DNA of 38,637 bases from Ancylobacter novellus (GCA_003241485.1 QFQD01000026.1:1-38637); one strand, 5' to 3'. Counted from the first letter of the stretch, positions 9,761-18,577 are shown. Made by a program: numbers and translations. The notes: generated by a model from the sequence alone, not told the origin.

Positions 9761-10797
9761 GCGCGCGGCTTACGATACTGCAGCCAGGCCCGCAGACCAC
9801 GGTGCAGGATCTCGGCCGCACCGGCTTTCAGGCGTTCGGCGTGCCGGTCTGCGGCGCGCTCGACACCACCGCGCTGCGCCTCGCCAATGCTCTGGTCGGC
9901 AATGGCGACGACGCCGCAGCACTCGAAATCCGCCTCGCCGGGCCAAGTTTCACGGTTGCCGGCGGCGGCATCCGCCTCGCGGTGGCCGGAGCACAGACAT
10001 CCGTCGAGGTCACCACTCATGACGGTATCCGCCGCTACCCCGCTTGGCGCGCCATAGATGTGCCGGACGGCGCCAGCGTGCGCGTCGGGTCCCTCGATCA
10101 GAGCGGGTGCGCCATTCTCGCTTTCGCCGGCGGCATCGATGTTCCCCAGGTGCTCGGCGCGCGTGCGACCGATCTCAAGGGCCGCTTCGGTGGCCATGAA
10201 GGCCGCGCGCTGGCGGCTGGCGACACGCTCGGCCTTGGCGGCGGGACACCGGCGGGTCCGTGTCTTGAGCTGCCTTCCCCACCCGCGCTCGGCTTTTCCG
10301 GATTGCTGCGCGTCGTGCTCGGCCCGCAGCAGGACGCGTTCACCGAGGAAGGGCTCGCCACTTTCCTCGGCACCCCCTATCGCGTCTCGCGCGAGGCCGA
10401 CCGCATGGGCATGCGGCTGGAGGGAACGGCGCTGGCCTTCCGGGTCAGCGCGGACATCGTCTCCGACGGCATTGCCACCGGCTCGATCCAGGTGCCCGGC
10501 TCGGGGCTGCCCATCGTGCTGCTCGCGGACCACCAGACCATAGGCGGCTATGCAAAAGTGGCGACGGTGATCTCCGCCGATCTGCCGGCTGCCGGGCGCC
10601 TGCTGCCGGGCGCGCAGATACGCTTCCAGGCCGTCAGCGTCGCAGAGGCCGAGGAGGCCCGGCGCACGCAGGAGCGGGACATCGCGCGCCTGCTGCGCAC
10701 GCTCTCGCCGGTGCGGGCGGCGGCCGAGATCGACCTCGCCGCCCTGATGGGCGAAAATCTGATCTCTGGCGTCGTCTCAGGCCGGGAAAGCGACTAG
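9757..10797 (+). CDS. pxpC: PxpC, KipA-like lactam-hydrolase subunit
   Basis: The 346-residue protein belongs to the biotin-dependent-carboxylase-like KipA/PxpC family. It shows PGPQTTVQDLGRTGFQAFGV followed by CGALD at the N-terminus, FAGGIDVPQVLGARATDL in the middle, and DRMGMRLEG and GSIQVPGSGLPIVLLADHQT with GGYAKVATV in the C-terminal half. These are the regular family motifs, all intact. It works with PxpB and PxpA in ATP-driven hydrolysis of 5-oxoproline or a similar lactam. Its start overlaps the pxpB stop. The GntR gene follows after about 100 nt and probably controls this operon. Confidence 0.93.
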   Translation: MSARLTILQPGPQTTVQDLGRTGFQAFGVPVCGALDTTALRLANALVGNGDDAAALEIRLAGPSFTVAGGGIRLAVAGAQTSVEVTTHDGIRRYPAWRAIDVPDGASVRVGSLDQSGCAILAFAGGIDVPQVLGARATDLKGRFGGHEGRALAAGDTLGLGGGTPAGPCLELPSPPALGFSGLLRVVLGPQQDAFTEEGLATFLGTPYRVSREADRMGMRLEGTALAFRVSADIVSDGIATGSIQVPGSGLPIVLLADHQTIGGYAKVATVISADLPAAGRLLPGAQIRFQAVSVAEAEEARRTQERDIARLLRTLSPVRAAAEIDLAALMGENLISGVVSGRESD

Positions 10798-10811
10798 CGG
10801 CGCGGCGCAAC

Positions 10812-10841
10812 AGATAGGATTACATGATACTGAAGATAGGA
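10812..10841. promoter_or_regulatory. Motif cluster upstream of gntR (ATGATACT between two AGATAGGA repeats)
   Basis: ATGATACT (10824-10831) is the reverse complement of AGTATCAT found at 1045-1052 and 16211-16218. It is flanked by two copies of AGATAGGA (10812-10819 and 10834-10841) spaced 22 bp apart, two helical turns. It lies 57 nt before the gntR start and could be an autoregulatory site. Confidence 0.4.
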
Positions 10842-10897
10842 ACTTTCGACCGAATCTGACCGGCCATGATGTGCCGGCCACGGGAATTGATGCCGCT

Positions 10898-11659
10898 ATG
10901 CTCAAGGATGCCTCGGCCGCGCTGGCCAGCCCCGACTACCGCCGCAGCCCGGTCCCGCGCTATCTGCAGATCGCCGGTGTCATCCGCCGACGCATCGAGG
11001 ACGGCGTCTGGGGGCCGAACGAAAAGATCTCGACACTGCAGGAGCTGGAAGCGGAGTTCCGCGTCGCCCGCGTCACCGTCCGGCAGGCGGTGGAGGTGCT
11101 GCAGAGCGAGGGGCTGGTCCGCCGCATCCAGGGCAAGGGCACCTTCGTCTCCGGTTCGGTCGAGGAGAAGCGCTGGCTCAAGCTGGACCTGAAATGGCGC
11201 TCGCTCGCCGGCACCATCGGCGCCAACGTGCCGCGCTTCCTGCCCGTGCCGAGCCACCCGCCCGCGCCCGCCATCCGCGCGGAAGACGGGACGGCCGCCC
11301 CGCAATACCGCTATCTCGAAAGCGTGCAGTCGCGGCGGGGGCAGCCCTATTCCTTCGCGCGGGTGCATTTCGACGCGCGGCTGTTCGACCTCGCCCCCAC
11401 CCGCTTTGAGCGCGAGCCGACCATCGCGGTCATCGCCACGCTGGAAGCTGCCGGGGAGCTGAAGGTGAAGAAGGCCCGCCAGTCCTTCATCGTCGGCACG
11501 GTGGAACCGCGCGTGGCGAACCTGCTCGCCATCGGCATCGGCTTCCCCACGGTTGAGGCGCACCTCGTGGTCGTCGATGACAATGACGTCGTGGTTTATG
11601 TCGCCGACATCATCTATCGCGGCGACTGCGTTCAACTGGATATCGACCTGCTGGGCTGA
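10898..11659 (+). CDS. GntR-family regulator with UTRA ligand domain (HutC subfamily)
   Basis: An N-terminal winged helix (PRYLQIAGVIRRRIEDGVWG, then TLQELEAEFRVARVTVRQAVEVL and GLVRRIQGKGTFV) is followed by a UTRA effector domain (YRYLESVQSRRGQPYSFARV through VYVADIIYRGDCVQLDIDLLG). The product is 253 residues from ATG 10898; GTG 10871 is in frame and would add nine residues, and neither start has a clear ribosome site. Regulators of this subfamily bind small catabolic ligands and repress nearby operons. This is the only transcription factor I recognise in the window, and its promoter carries the ATGATACT motif found before three other transcription units, so it probably governs the whole cluster. 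The ligand is unknown. Confidence 0.9.
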   Translation: MLKDASAALASPDYRRSPVPRYLQIAGVIRRRIEDGVWGPNEKISTLQELEAEFRVARVTVRQAVEVLQSEGLVRRIQGKGTFVSGSVEEKRWLKLDLKWRSLAGTIGANVPRFLPVPSHPPAPAIRAEDGTAAPQYRYLESVQSRRGQPYSFARVHFDARLFDLAPTRFEREPTIAVIATLEAAGELKVKKARQSFIVGTVEPRVANLLAIGIGFPTVEAHLVVVDDNDVVVYVADIIYRGDCVQLDIDLLG

Positions 11660-11755
11660 AGCCGAAAGCGCGAGTCGCATCAGCGGCTTGCGCCGTGCTT
11701 TAAACAGTTTGATTCCGCGACTTAGCTGCGCCGGCGCACAGGATGATTCACCGGC

Positions 11756-12934
11756 TCAGGCGCCTCCGAACACCCGCTTCAACCAGCCTTTCAACACCGC
11801 CAGCAACAGCGAGCCGGCGTCGAGCGGCGCGCTGGCGGCGACTGGCGCCTCGCCCCTCAACGCCGCGCCGAGATTGGCGGCGAAGGCGGCGGTGAGGCGC
11901 GCGGCAAGGTCGCGGGCAATGGCGCCCCGGCTCATCTGCGCCAGCGGCCCCTGCAGCACATAGGCGACCTCGACGCGCACCCGCGTGCCGGCGCCGTCCG
12001 CGATCTCCTCCAGCCGATAAGCCAGCCGTGCCTGCACCCGGCTGGCGCTCCGCGCGTCCACGCCGCGCCCATGAATGGTGCCGGACCAGTTGTCGGGATC
12101 GGCAATGATGATGCCCGCGCCGCCGAAGGCAGCCTGCATCGGACCGAGCTTCACCACCATTTCGGCCGCGATCGACCGCCCATCCGACGGCGCGACCAGC
12201 CGCGCGCCGGGCAGGCAGGCGATGACGCGGGCCGGGTCCTGGAACAGAGCCCATACATCTCGGCGCGGCGCCGGCACGTCGAACGCCTCAACCAGTTCCA
12301 CCGGGTTGCGCAGCGGCTCGGGCGCAGCGTCTGCCATCGCGACCGGCGCGGCATCGACCACCCGTGCGGGTGCGGCGGCGGCGATCCGCGAGGGCGCCAC
12401 CGGCAGGGTGAGCGGCGAGACCTGCACGGGCGGCGCCACGGCGCAGCCGCGCGTCACCACGGGCGTCTCACCTGCCCGCTCCAGCGCGACAGCGCGGATA
12501 GCCCGGATGATGCCGGTATAGCCCGTGCAGCGGCACAGATTGCCCGCCAACTCATGGCGGATCGCTGCGTCGTCGAGGCCCGGCCGGCGCAGCACGATGT
12601 CGCGGGCCATCACCAGCATGCCCGGCGTGCAGAAGCCGCATTGCAGCCCATGCTCGCGGGTGAAGGCCGCGCGCAGCCGCTCCATGACCTGATCGTCGGC
12701 GAGCCCTTCGATGGTGGTGATGCGCGCCCCGTCGAGCGCGACGGGATAGGCGATGCAGGACCGCGCGGGCGCACCGTCGACCAGGACAGTGCAGGCACCG
12801 CACACGCCGTGCTCGCAGCCCAGATGCGTGCCGGTCAGCAGCAGTTCCTCGCGGACGAAATCGGCCAGACTCTGGCGCGGCTCGACCGCGCTTTCGATGG
12901 TGCGGCCATTAATCTCGAGGCGGATCGGCTTCAT
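11756..12934 (-). CDS. CoxS-CoxG fusion: [2Fe-2S] subunit joined to an SRPBCC domain
   Basis: Residues 1-155 are a complete CoxS-type iron-sulfur subunit, with C40, C45, C48, C60 (GCEHGVCGACTV) and C99, C102, C134, C136 (LQCGFCTPG, NLCRCTGYTG). Residues about 160-208 form an Ala/Pro/Val-rich linker. Residues 210-370 are a CoxG-like SRPBCC domain (VELVEAFDVPAPRRDVWALF, VKLGPMQAAFGGAGI). The last 17 residues form a hydrophobic/basic helix (LLLAVLKGWLKRVF) that could touch the membrane. The usual arrangement is separate genes, as at 1-811. The stop of the medium-subunit gene overlaps its start by 4 nt (ATGA). The reading frame runs unbroken through the junction, so the fusion is real in this sequence. 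I infer that it tethers the electron exit path to a quinone- or membrane-binding domain. Confidence 0.92.
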   Translation of the reverse strand: MKPIRLEINGRTIESAVEPRQSLADFVREELLLTGTHLGCEHGVCGACTVLVDGAPARSCIAYPVALDGARITTIEGLADDQVMERLRAAFTREHGLQCGFCTPGMLVMARDIVLRRPGLDDAAIRHELAGNLCRCTGYTGIIRAIRAVALERAGETPVVTRGCAVAPPVQVSPLTLPVAPSRIAAAAPARVVDAAPVAMADAAPEPLRNPVELVEAFDVPAPRRDVWALFQDPARVIACLPGARLVAPSDGRSIAAEMVVKLGPMQAAFGGAGIIIADPDNWSGTIHGRGVDARSASRVQARLAYRLEEIADGAGTRVRVEVAYVLQGPLAQMSRGAIARDLAARLTAAFAANLGAALRGEAPVAASAPLDAGSLLLAVLKGWLKRVFGGA

Positions 12935-13746
12935 GCGGGCAGGCCCTCAGTCTCCAGCGCGGCGATGGCCTGACGGATCACAGCCCGGCGCAGGCGGAAG
13001 GTGGCGGGGTCGCCGGCGAGGCCTGCTTCACGCAGAACTTCATCAGCAATGTCAGGATGTTGAATCAGCTGGCTGGCATCCTGATTCACAAGCTGGCGCG
13101 CCTCGGTGGCGCCAATGACGAGGCGATGCACGCCGCGCGCGGGGTCGGACAGCACGGCACACATGGCTTCCGCGAACTCGCCGACCTTCCGGCAGGACTT
13201 GCGATAGCCGAAGCGCGCCGAGGAGGAGGCGCGCGGCACGAACACGCCGGTGATAATCTCACCGCCGGCAAGCGCGGTCTCGAAGGCACCGAGGATAAAG
13301 TCCTCGACGGGAAGCGTCCGCCGCCCCGCCGGGCCGGCGAGATGCACCACCGCGCCGAGTGCGGCAAGCGTGGTCGGCCAGTCCGCCGCCGGGTCGGCAT
13401 GGGCAAGGCTACCGCCAATGGTGCCGCGATTGCGCACCGCGCGATAGGCAATGCCATGGGCGATGCGGGCGAGGAAGCCCGGCGTCGGGTCCGGCACCGC
13501 GCCGTCCTCGAACTCGGCATGGGTGATGGCGGCGCCGTAAAGGATGCCGTCCGCCTGCTCCTCGACGCGCCGCGCTTCCGGAAGCTTCGCCACATCGACC
13601 AGCAGCGAAGGCCGGGCGAGCCGAAGGTTCAGCATCGGCCCGAGGCTCTGCCCGCCGGATACCGGCTTGGCGTTGCCATCGGCCAGCGCGGCAGAGGCCT
13701 CGGCAAGGTCCGTGGGCCGCAGATAATCGAAAGGCGCCGGCTTCAC
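12931..13746 (-). CDS. CoxM-like FAD-binding medium subunit of a molybdenum hydroxylase
   Basis: The 271-residue protein starts MKPAPFDYLRPTDLAEA and carries the two FAD-pyrophosphate motifs of the vanillyl-alcohol-oxidase-type fold: SGGQSLGPMLNLRL (residues 30-43) and RNRGTIGGSLAHADPAAD (105-122). In the Cox/xanthine dehydrogenase family this subunit takes electrons from the CoxS clusters onto FAD. Its start overlaps the large-subunit stop by 4 nt and its stop overlaps the start of the CoxS-CoxG gene by 4 nt, so the three genes L-M-SG form a tightly coupled operon. Confidence 0.93.
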   Translation of the reverse strand: MKPAPFDYLRPTDLAEASAALADGNAKPVSGGQSLGPMLNLRLARPSLLVDVAKLPEARRVEEQADGILYGAAITHAEFEDGAVPDPTPGFLARIAHGIAYRAVRNRGTIGGSLAHADPAADWPTTLAALGAVVHLAGPAGRRTLPVEDFILGAFETALAGGEIITGVFVPRASSSARFGYRKSCRKVGEFAEAMCAVLSDPARGVHRLVIGATEARQLVNQDASQLIQHPDIADEVLREAGLAGDPATFRLRRAVIRQAIAALETEGLPA

Positions 13747-16121
13747 GAGGCCGTCCTCCCCGCCCGCGCCGCCTCGACCGCCTCGCGCACCCGGCGCGGG
13801 GTCATCGGCGAGAAGGTCAGCTCGACACCGAGATCGGCCAGCGCGTCGTTGATCGCATTGCCGATGGCCGCCGGCGGCGCGATGGCCCCGCCCTCGCCTA
13901 TGCCCTTCTGGCCGAACCTCGTGTTCGGCGAAGGCGTTTCCATATGGGCGATGCGCACATCGGGCATCTCGCCGGCACCTGGCAGCAGATAATCGGCGAA
14001 GGTCGAGGCGAGCGGCTGGCCGTTCTCGTCATAGACCATCTCCTCATAGAGCGCGGTGCCGATGCCCTGCGCGGTGCCGCCATAGATCTGGCCGTCCACC
14101 ACCATCGGGTTCAGCAACACGCCGCCATCCTCGACGATGACATAGTCGAGGATCTCGACCTCGCCGGTGTCGGGCTCCACCGCCACCACGCAGGCATGGC
14201 TGGCATAGGAGAACGTGCCGGTGTCGACGGCCGGTCGATAGCCGGCGACGAGGTCGAGCCCGTCCGGATCGGCGTCCAGAGGCAGGTTCTGTGGCGCGCG
14301 GTAGAAGGTGAACGCCACCTCCTTGAAGCTGACCGAGCCGGAAGGCCCGATCACCCGGGCATCCTCGATGCGCACGGCCTCGAGCGGTGCCTGCAGCAGA
14401 TGCGCGCCGATGCGCCTGATGCGCTCGGCCAGCTTCTCGCAGGCGCTCGCCACCGCCCCGCCCGCCATCACCGCCGAGCGCGAGCCCCAGGTGCCGGTGG
14501 AATAGGGGGTCATCGCCGTGTCGCCATGGATGACGTTCACAAGGTCCGGGTCGATGCCGAGAATCTCGCAGGCGATCTGCGCCAGCGTCGTCTCCATGGA
14601 CTGGCCGTGGCTCTGGTTGCCCACCCGCACCTCCAGCGTGCCGTCCGGCGTCAGCCGCGCGCCGCACTGCTCGAAGCCCGGCACCATGGGAATTCCCCAG
14701 CCGTGATAGACCGAGGTGCCGTGCGCGCCCTGCTCGCAATAGGTGGCGTAGCCGATGCCGATGCGCCGCCCATCCGCCTCGCCCTGCTTCTGGCGCGCAC
14801 GCACCGCCGCATGGCCGATCATCTCATGTGCGCGAACAAGGCTCGCGGGATAATCGCCCATGTCGAACGCCTTGCCGGTGATCGAGGTGAACGGCATCTG
14901 CTCCGGCCGCACCAGATTGGCGAGGCGCACCTCATAGGGATCGCGGCCGGCGGCGCGGGCGACGGCGTCGATCATCAGCTCCATCGCCGTGCACACCCCG
15001 GTGCGGGCGACGCCGCGATAGGGCACGATGGGCGGCTTGTTGGAACACACGGAGGTCGCGCGGCAGCGATAGGCCGGCACATTGTACGGCCCTGGCAGGT
15101 TGGAAACGATCTGCGCGCCTTCGAGGCAGGCCGAAAACGGGTAGACCGAATAGGCGCCGGCATCGACATGCGCCACCGCCTCAAAGCCGAGCAGCATGCC
15201 TTCAGCGTCGGCATAGGCGGTCATGACGTAATGATGCTCACGGCAATTGGCAGCGGCGATCAGGTGCTCGCGCCGGTCCTCCAGCCACTTGATGGGACGG
15301 TCGAGCTTGAGGGCCGCCCAGGAGCAGCAGACTTCCTCCGGCTGCAAGAGGCCCTTCCAGCCGAAACCGCCGCCGACATCGGGCGCCACGACGCGGATCC
15401 GGCGCTCGTCCAGCCCGAGGCATTCCGCCAGCCCCGAGCGCACGATGTGCGGCATCTGCGTCGAGGTCCAAAGGTGCAGCTGTTCGGTGTGCCGCTCATG
15501 CACGGCGATGCAGCCCTTGCCCTCCAGCGGCGCCATGCACTGCCGGCTGGTGCGCACCTCGCGCGTCACCTTGATCGGCGCGTCGGCCAGCCCCGCGTCG
15601 AACCCGCGGTCGATCTGCGAGATCAGGAAGGCGTTGTCAGGCCAGTCGTCATGGATGCGCGCGGCCTCGGGAAGGACAGCGCGCAGCATGTCAAAATTGG
15701 CGGGCAGCTCCTCGTAGTCGACGCTGATCTGTTCGGCGAGATCCTCGGCCTCGGCGCGGGTCTCGGCCAGCACCATCGCCACCGGCTCGCCGACGAAGCG
15801 CACCTTGTCGCTCGCCAGCGAGGGTTGGGCGGAGATGCGAAAGCCCGGCAGGCCGGTTTTGGCGAGGATGTCCTTCACGCCCACCATGTCCGCATGGGTG
15901 AAGGCGCGGCCCTTCAGATGGGCGGGAATGTGGATCGCCCGGATGCGGGCATGGGCGAGCGTCGAGCGCACGAAGGCAGCTTCCAGCTGGCCCGGAAATC
16001 GCATGTCGCCGATGAACCGTCCGCGCCCCTCAAGGAGGCGGGCATCCTCCTTGCGTGGAATGGACGCGCCGACACCGCGTGCCTTCGCCTTCTGCTCGTC
16101 AACAGCGTGCGGGCCGACCAT
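13743..16121 (-). CDS. CoxL-like molybdenum hydroxylase large subunit (substrate unknown)
   Basis: The 792-residue protein is a molybdopterin-cytosine-dinucleotide subunit of the xanthine oxidase family. Motifs include PDVGGGFGWK (248-256), the active-site loop VPYRGVARTGVC (366-377) and the catalytic glutamate E743 in QKGIGEGGAI. The CO dehydrogenase form I loop with its cysteine (AYRCSFR) is absent, so it is not a CO-oxidising enzyme. Such form II enzymes hydroxylate N-heterocycles or oxidise aldehydes with water as oxygen donor. The ATG has GGGGGAG a few nt upstream. It is first in the minus-strand L-M-SG operon and divergent from a second large-subunit gene; the 167-nt spacer between them has regulatory palindromes. 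The loop differs from the YRGAGRPE of its neighbour, so the two probably differ in substrate. Confidence 0.92.
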   Translation of the reverse strand: MVGPHAVDEQKAKARGVGASIPRKEDARLLEGRGRFIGDMRFPGQLEAAFVRSTLAHARIRAIHIPAHLKGRAFTHADMVGVKDILAKTGLPGFRISAQPSLASDKVRFVGEPVAMVLAETRAEAEDLAEQISVDYEELPANFDMLRAVLPEAARIHDDWPDNAFLISQIDRGFDAGLADAPIKVTREVRTSRQCMAPLEGKGCIAVHERHTEQLHLWTSTQMPHIVRSGLAECLGLDERRIRVVAPDVGGGFGWKGLLQPEEVCCSWAALKLDRPIKWLEDRREHLIAAANCREHHYVMTAYADAEGMLLGFEAVAHVDAGAYSVYPFSACLEGAQIVSNLPGPYNVPAYRCRATSVCSNKPPIVPYRGVARTGVCTAMELMIDAVARAAGRDPYEVRLANLVRPEQMPFTSITGKAFDMGDYPASLVRAHEMIGHAAVRARQKQGEADGRRIGIGYATYCEQGAHGTSVYHGWGIPMVPGFEQCGARLTPDGTLEVRVGNQSHGQSMETTLAQIACEILGIDPDLVNVIHGDTAMTPYSTGTWGSRSAVMAGGAVASACEKLAERIRRIGAHLLQAPLEAVRIEDARVIGPSGSVSFKEVAFTFYRAPQNLPLDADPDGLDLVAGYRPAVDTGTFSYASHACVVAVEPDTGEVEILDYVIVEDGGVLLNPMVVDGQIYGGTAQGIGTALYEEMVYDENGQPLASTFADYLLPGAGEMPDVRIAHMETPSPNTRFGQKGIGEGGAIAPPAAIGNAINDALADLGVELTFSPMTPRRVREAVEAARAGRTAS

Positions 16122-16177
16122 GAACTCCCCCGGCAGAACGTCTCATGCGATAAGCTATCTTATTCCGATATAGACAT

Positions 16178-16226
16178 TATCGCACGATATGTGCTGATCT
16201 TTGCACAAATAGTATCATTGGCCAAT
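16178..16226. promoter_or_regulatory. Operator-like motifs in the divergent promoter between two molybdenum hydroxylases
   Basis: The 167-nt spacer between the two large-subunit genes holds TATCG-CA-CGATA (16178-16189), TAGTATCAT (16210-16218, identical to 1044-1052) and the overlapping palindrome ATTGGCCAAT (16217-16226). The TAGTATCAT copy ties these genes to the promoters at 1037, 8951 and 10824. The sites sit about 55-160 nt from each start, as expected for a divergent control region. Confidence 0.5.
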
Positions 16227-16288
16227 ATGCAGGCAAGCCACCGGGAGCGTCGGCGGCACTGCAAGGCGGACGACATGGAGCGGAAACG

Positions 16289-18577
16289 ATGAAATTCGGT
16301 GTTGGCCAGCCCTTCCGGCGTGTCGAGGACATGCGCTTCATCACCGGGACGGGCCGATTCACCGACGACTTCCGCTATGAGGGCGAGCTTTATGCGGCCG
16401 TCGTTCGTGCGCCCGTCGCGCACGGCATTCTCAACGGCGTCGACGCCACCATGGCGCGCGAGATGGATGATGTGCTCGCCGTCTACACCGCAGCCGATCT
16501 TGCGGCCGACGGCATCGGCGCGCTGCCGGTCATCATCGTGCTCGACCATGCGGAGGGCGAGCCCATGCCGCTGCCCGCGCATACGCTGCTGGCGAGCGGC
16601 AAGGTGCGCTATCTCGGCGAGCCCGTCGCCTTCGTTGTCGCCAATTCCGCCCGCGCCGCGCTGGAGGCGGCGGAATCGGTGACGCTGGACATTGAAGACC
16701 TGCCGGCCGTGGTCGAGCCCGCAAACGCATTGGCCGAGGGCGCGCCCGAGCTTTTCGCGGAAGCGCCGGGCAATCTCGCCCTGCACTGGCGGCTCGGCGA
16801 CATCGCGGCGGCGGACGCCGCGCTCGAGGCTTCCGACCGCGTGGTCGAACTCGCACTGGTCAATAATCGCATCGTCGTCGCCTCCATGGAGCCGCGCAAC
16901 GCCATCGGACTCTACGACGCCGAAAGCGAGGGCTTCACTCTCGTCACCGGCTCGCAGGGCAGCCACATGATCCGCGACTTCATGTTCGAGGGCGTGTTCG
17001 GCCTACCCGCCGCGAAGCTGCGCGTCATCACCCCGGATGTCGGTGGCGGCTTCGGCATGAAGGCTGTGCCTTACCCCGAGCAGGCGCTGGTGCTCTATGC
17101 CGCGCGCAAGCTGGGGCGTCCCGTGCGCTGGCAGTCGAGCCGCGCGGAGGCTTTCCTCTCCGATACACAGGGCCGGGACAACGCCTCGAAAGCCTGGCTC
17201 GGCCTCGACGCGGAAGGCCGCTTCACCGCGCTGAAGGTGGAGACGCTGGCGAGCGCCGGCGGCGCGCTGTCCGCCTTCGGCGTCTATTGCCCGACGCTGT
17301 CCGGGCCGCCCATGGCGCCGGGCGTCTACGACATACCTGTCGTCGCCACCGATGTGCGCATCGCCTACACCAATAACGCGCCGATGGACGCCTATCGCGG
17401 CGCCGGCCGGCCGGAGGCCGCCTATCTGATCGAGCGCATCGTCGACAAGGCGGCGCGTGAGCTGGGCCTCCCGCCGGAGGAACTGCGCGCCCGCAACATG
17501 ATCGCGCCCGAGGCCATGCCGCACAAGACGGCGACCGGCGTCAGCTACGATTCCGGCGACTTCGCCCATGTGATGCGCAGCGCGCTGGAAAAGGCTGACT
17601 GGCAGGGCTTTTCGGCGCGTCGCGCGAGCACCGACGGCCTCCTGCGTGGGATCGGCCTCGGCTATTACATCGAGCGCACCGGCGTGCCCGGCAAGGAAGG
17701 CGCGGCGGTGGAAATCCATAGGGATGGCCGCGTTACCGTGCATGTCGGCACGCAGTCGACCGGACAGGGCCACGAGACCACCTATGTGCAGATGACCGCG
17801 GAGACGCTCGGCATCGATCCCGAGCGCATCACGGTGAAGACAGGCGACACCGACCAGCCCATCCCTTCCGCCGGCGGCACGGTGGCTTCGCGCTCCATGG
17901 TCCATGGCGGCGGCGCACTCAAGCTGGCGAACGGCGCGGTGCTGGCCAAGGCGAGCGCGGCGGCGGCGCGGCATCTGGAAGTCGACGAGCGCGAGCTGGA
18001 ATTCGACGACGGTGCCTTCCGCGTGCCCGGCACCAACCGGCATGTCGGCCTTCTCGACATCGCGGCCAAGGTCGGCGGGCTGATGGGCGTCGGCGATTTC
18101 GAGCAGATGATCGGCACCTTTCCGAATGGCGCGCATGTGTGCGAGGTCGCGGTCGACCCCGACACCGGCGCCATTCGCATCGAGCGCTACACCGTGGTCG
18201 ACGATTTCGGCCGCACGCTGAACCCGCTGGTGCTGAGCGGGCAGATCCATGGCGGCATCGCCCAAGGGGTCGGCCAGGCCATGCTGGAACGCGTGGTGTA
18301 CGATCCCGACAGCGGGCAGATGCTGTCTGGCTCCTTCATGGATTACGGCCTGCCACGCGCGGACGACCTGCCGTTCTTCTCTGTGGCGACGCAGAACACG
18401 CCCTGCACCACCAACCCGCTCGGCATCAAGGGCGCTGGGGAGGCCGGCGCCATCGGCGCGCCGCCAGCCCTGGTCAATGCGGTGATCGATGCGCTCGCCC
18501 CGCTTGGCATCACCGAGCTCGACATGCCGCTCACGCCCTCGCGCGTGTGGGAGGCGATCGCGGCGGCGCGGGCCTAG
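16289..18577 (+). CDS. Second CoxL-like molybdenum hydroxylase large subunit, without adjacent S and M genes
   Basis: The 762-residue protein shows the form II large-subunit motifs PDVGGGFGMK (249-258), AYRGAGRPE (368-376) and catalytic E718 in GIKGAGEAGAI. The YRGAGRPE loop is the common one for aldehyde/N-heterocycle hydroxylases. Transcription is divergent from the L-M-SG operon, and no small or medium subunit follows: the next gene, on the opposite strand, is a phosphoribosyltransferase. It may borrow the subunits of the neighbouring enzyme or those outside the left edge. Its TAG stop overlaps the convergent phosphoribosyltransferase stop through a shared CTAG (18574-18577). Confidence 0.92.
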   Translation: MKFGVGQPFRRVEDMRFITGTGRFTDDFRYEGELYAAVVRAPVAHGILNGVDATMAREMDDVLAVYTAADLAADGIGALPVIIVLDHAEGEPMPLPAHTLLASGKVRYLGEPVAFVVANSARAALEAAESVTLDIEDLPAVVEPANALAEGAPELFAEAPGNLALHWRLGDIAAADAALEASDRVVELALVNNRIVVASMEPRNAIGLYDAESEGFTLVTGSQGSHMIRDFMFEGVFGLPAAKLRVITPDVGGGFGMKAVPYPEQALVLYAARKLGRPVRWQSSRAEAFLSDTQGRDNASKAWLGLDAEGRFTALKVETLASAGGALSAFGVYCPTLSGPPMAPGVYDIPVVATDVRIAYTNNAPMDAYRGAGRPEAAYLIERIVDKAARELGLPPEELRARNMIAPEAMPHKTATGVSYDSGDFAHVMRSALEKADWQGFSARRASTDGLLRGIGLGYYIERTGVPGKEGAAVEIHRDGRVTVHVGTQSTGQGHETTYVQMTAETLGIDPERITVKTGDTDQPIPSAGGTVASRSMVHGGGALKLANGAVLAKASAAAARHLEVDERELEFDDGAFRVPGTNRHVGLLDIAAKVGGLMGVGDFEQMIGTFPNGAHVCEVAVDPDTGAIRIERYTVVDDFGRTLNPLVLSGQIHGGIAQGVGQAMLERVVYDPDSGQMLSGSFMDYGLPRADDLPFFSVATQNTPCTTNPLGIKGAGEAGAIGAPPALVNAVIDALAPLGITELDMPLTPSRVWEAIAAARA

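Noticed and set aside
11660..11755. Terminator between gntR and the convergent fusion gene
   Set aside because: A weak AAGCCG/CGGCTT pairing and a loop-less TGCGCCGGCGCA palindrome are present, but there is no stable stem with T-run, so I do not call one.
13944..16292. Long plus-strand open frame (about 782 codons)
   Set aside because: It is antisense to the CoxL gene, whose family motifs are clear; its own translation has none.
13743..18577. CO dehydrogenase (form I) reading of the Cox-type genes
   Set aside because: Neither large subunit has the AYRCSFR loop with its active-site cysteine, so CO oxidation is not supported.
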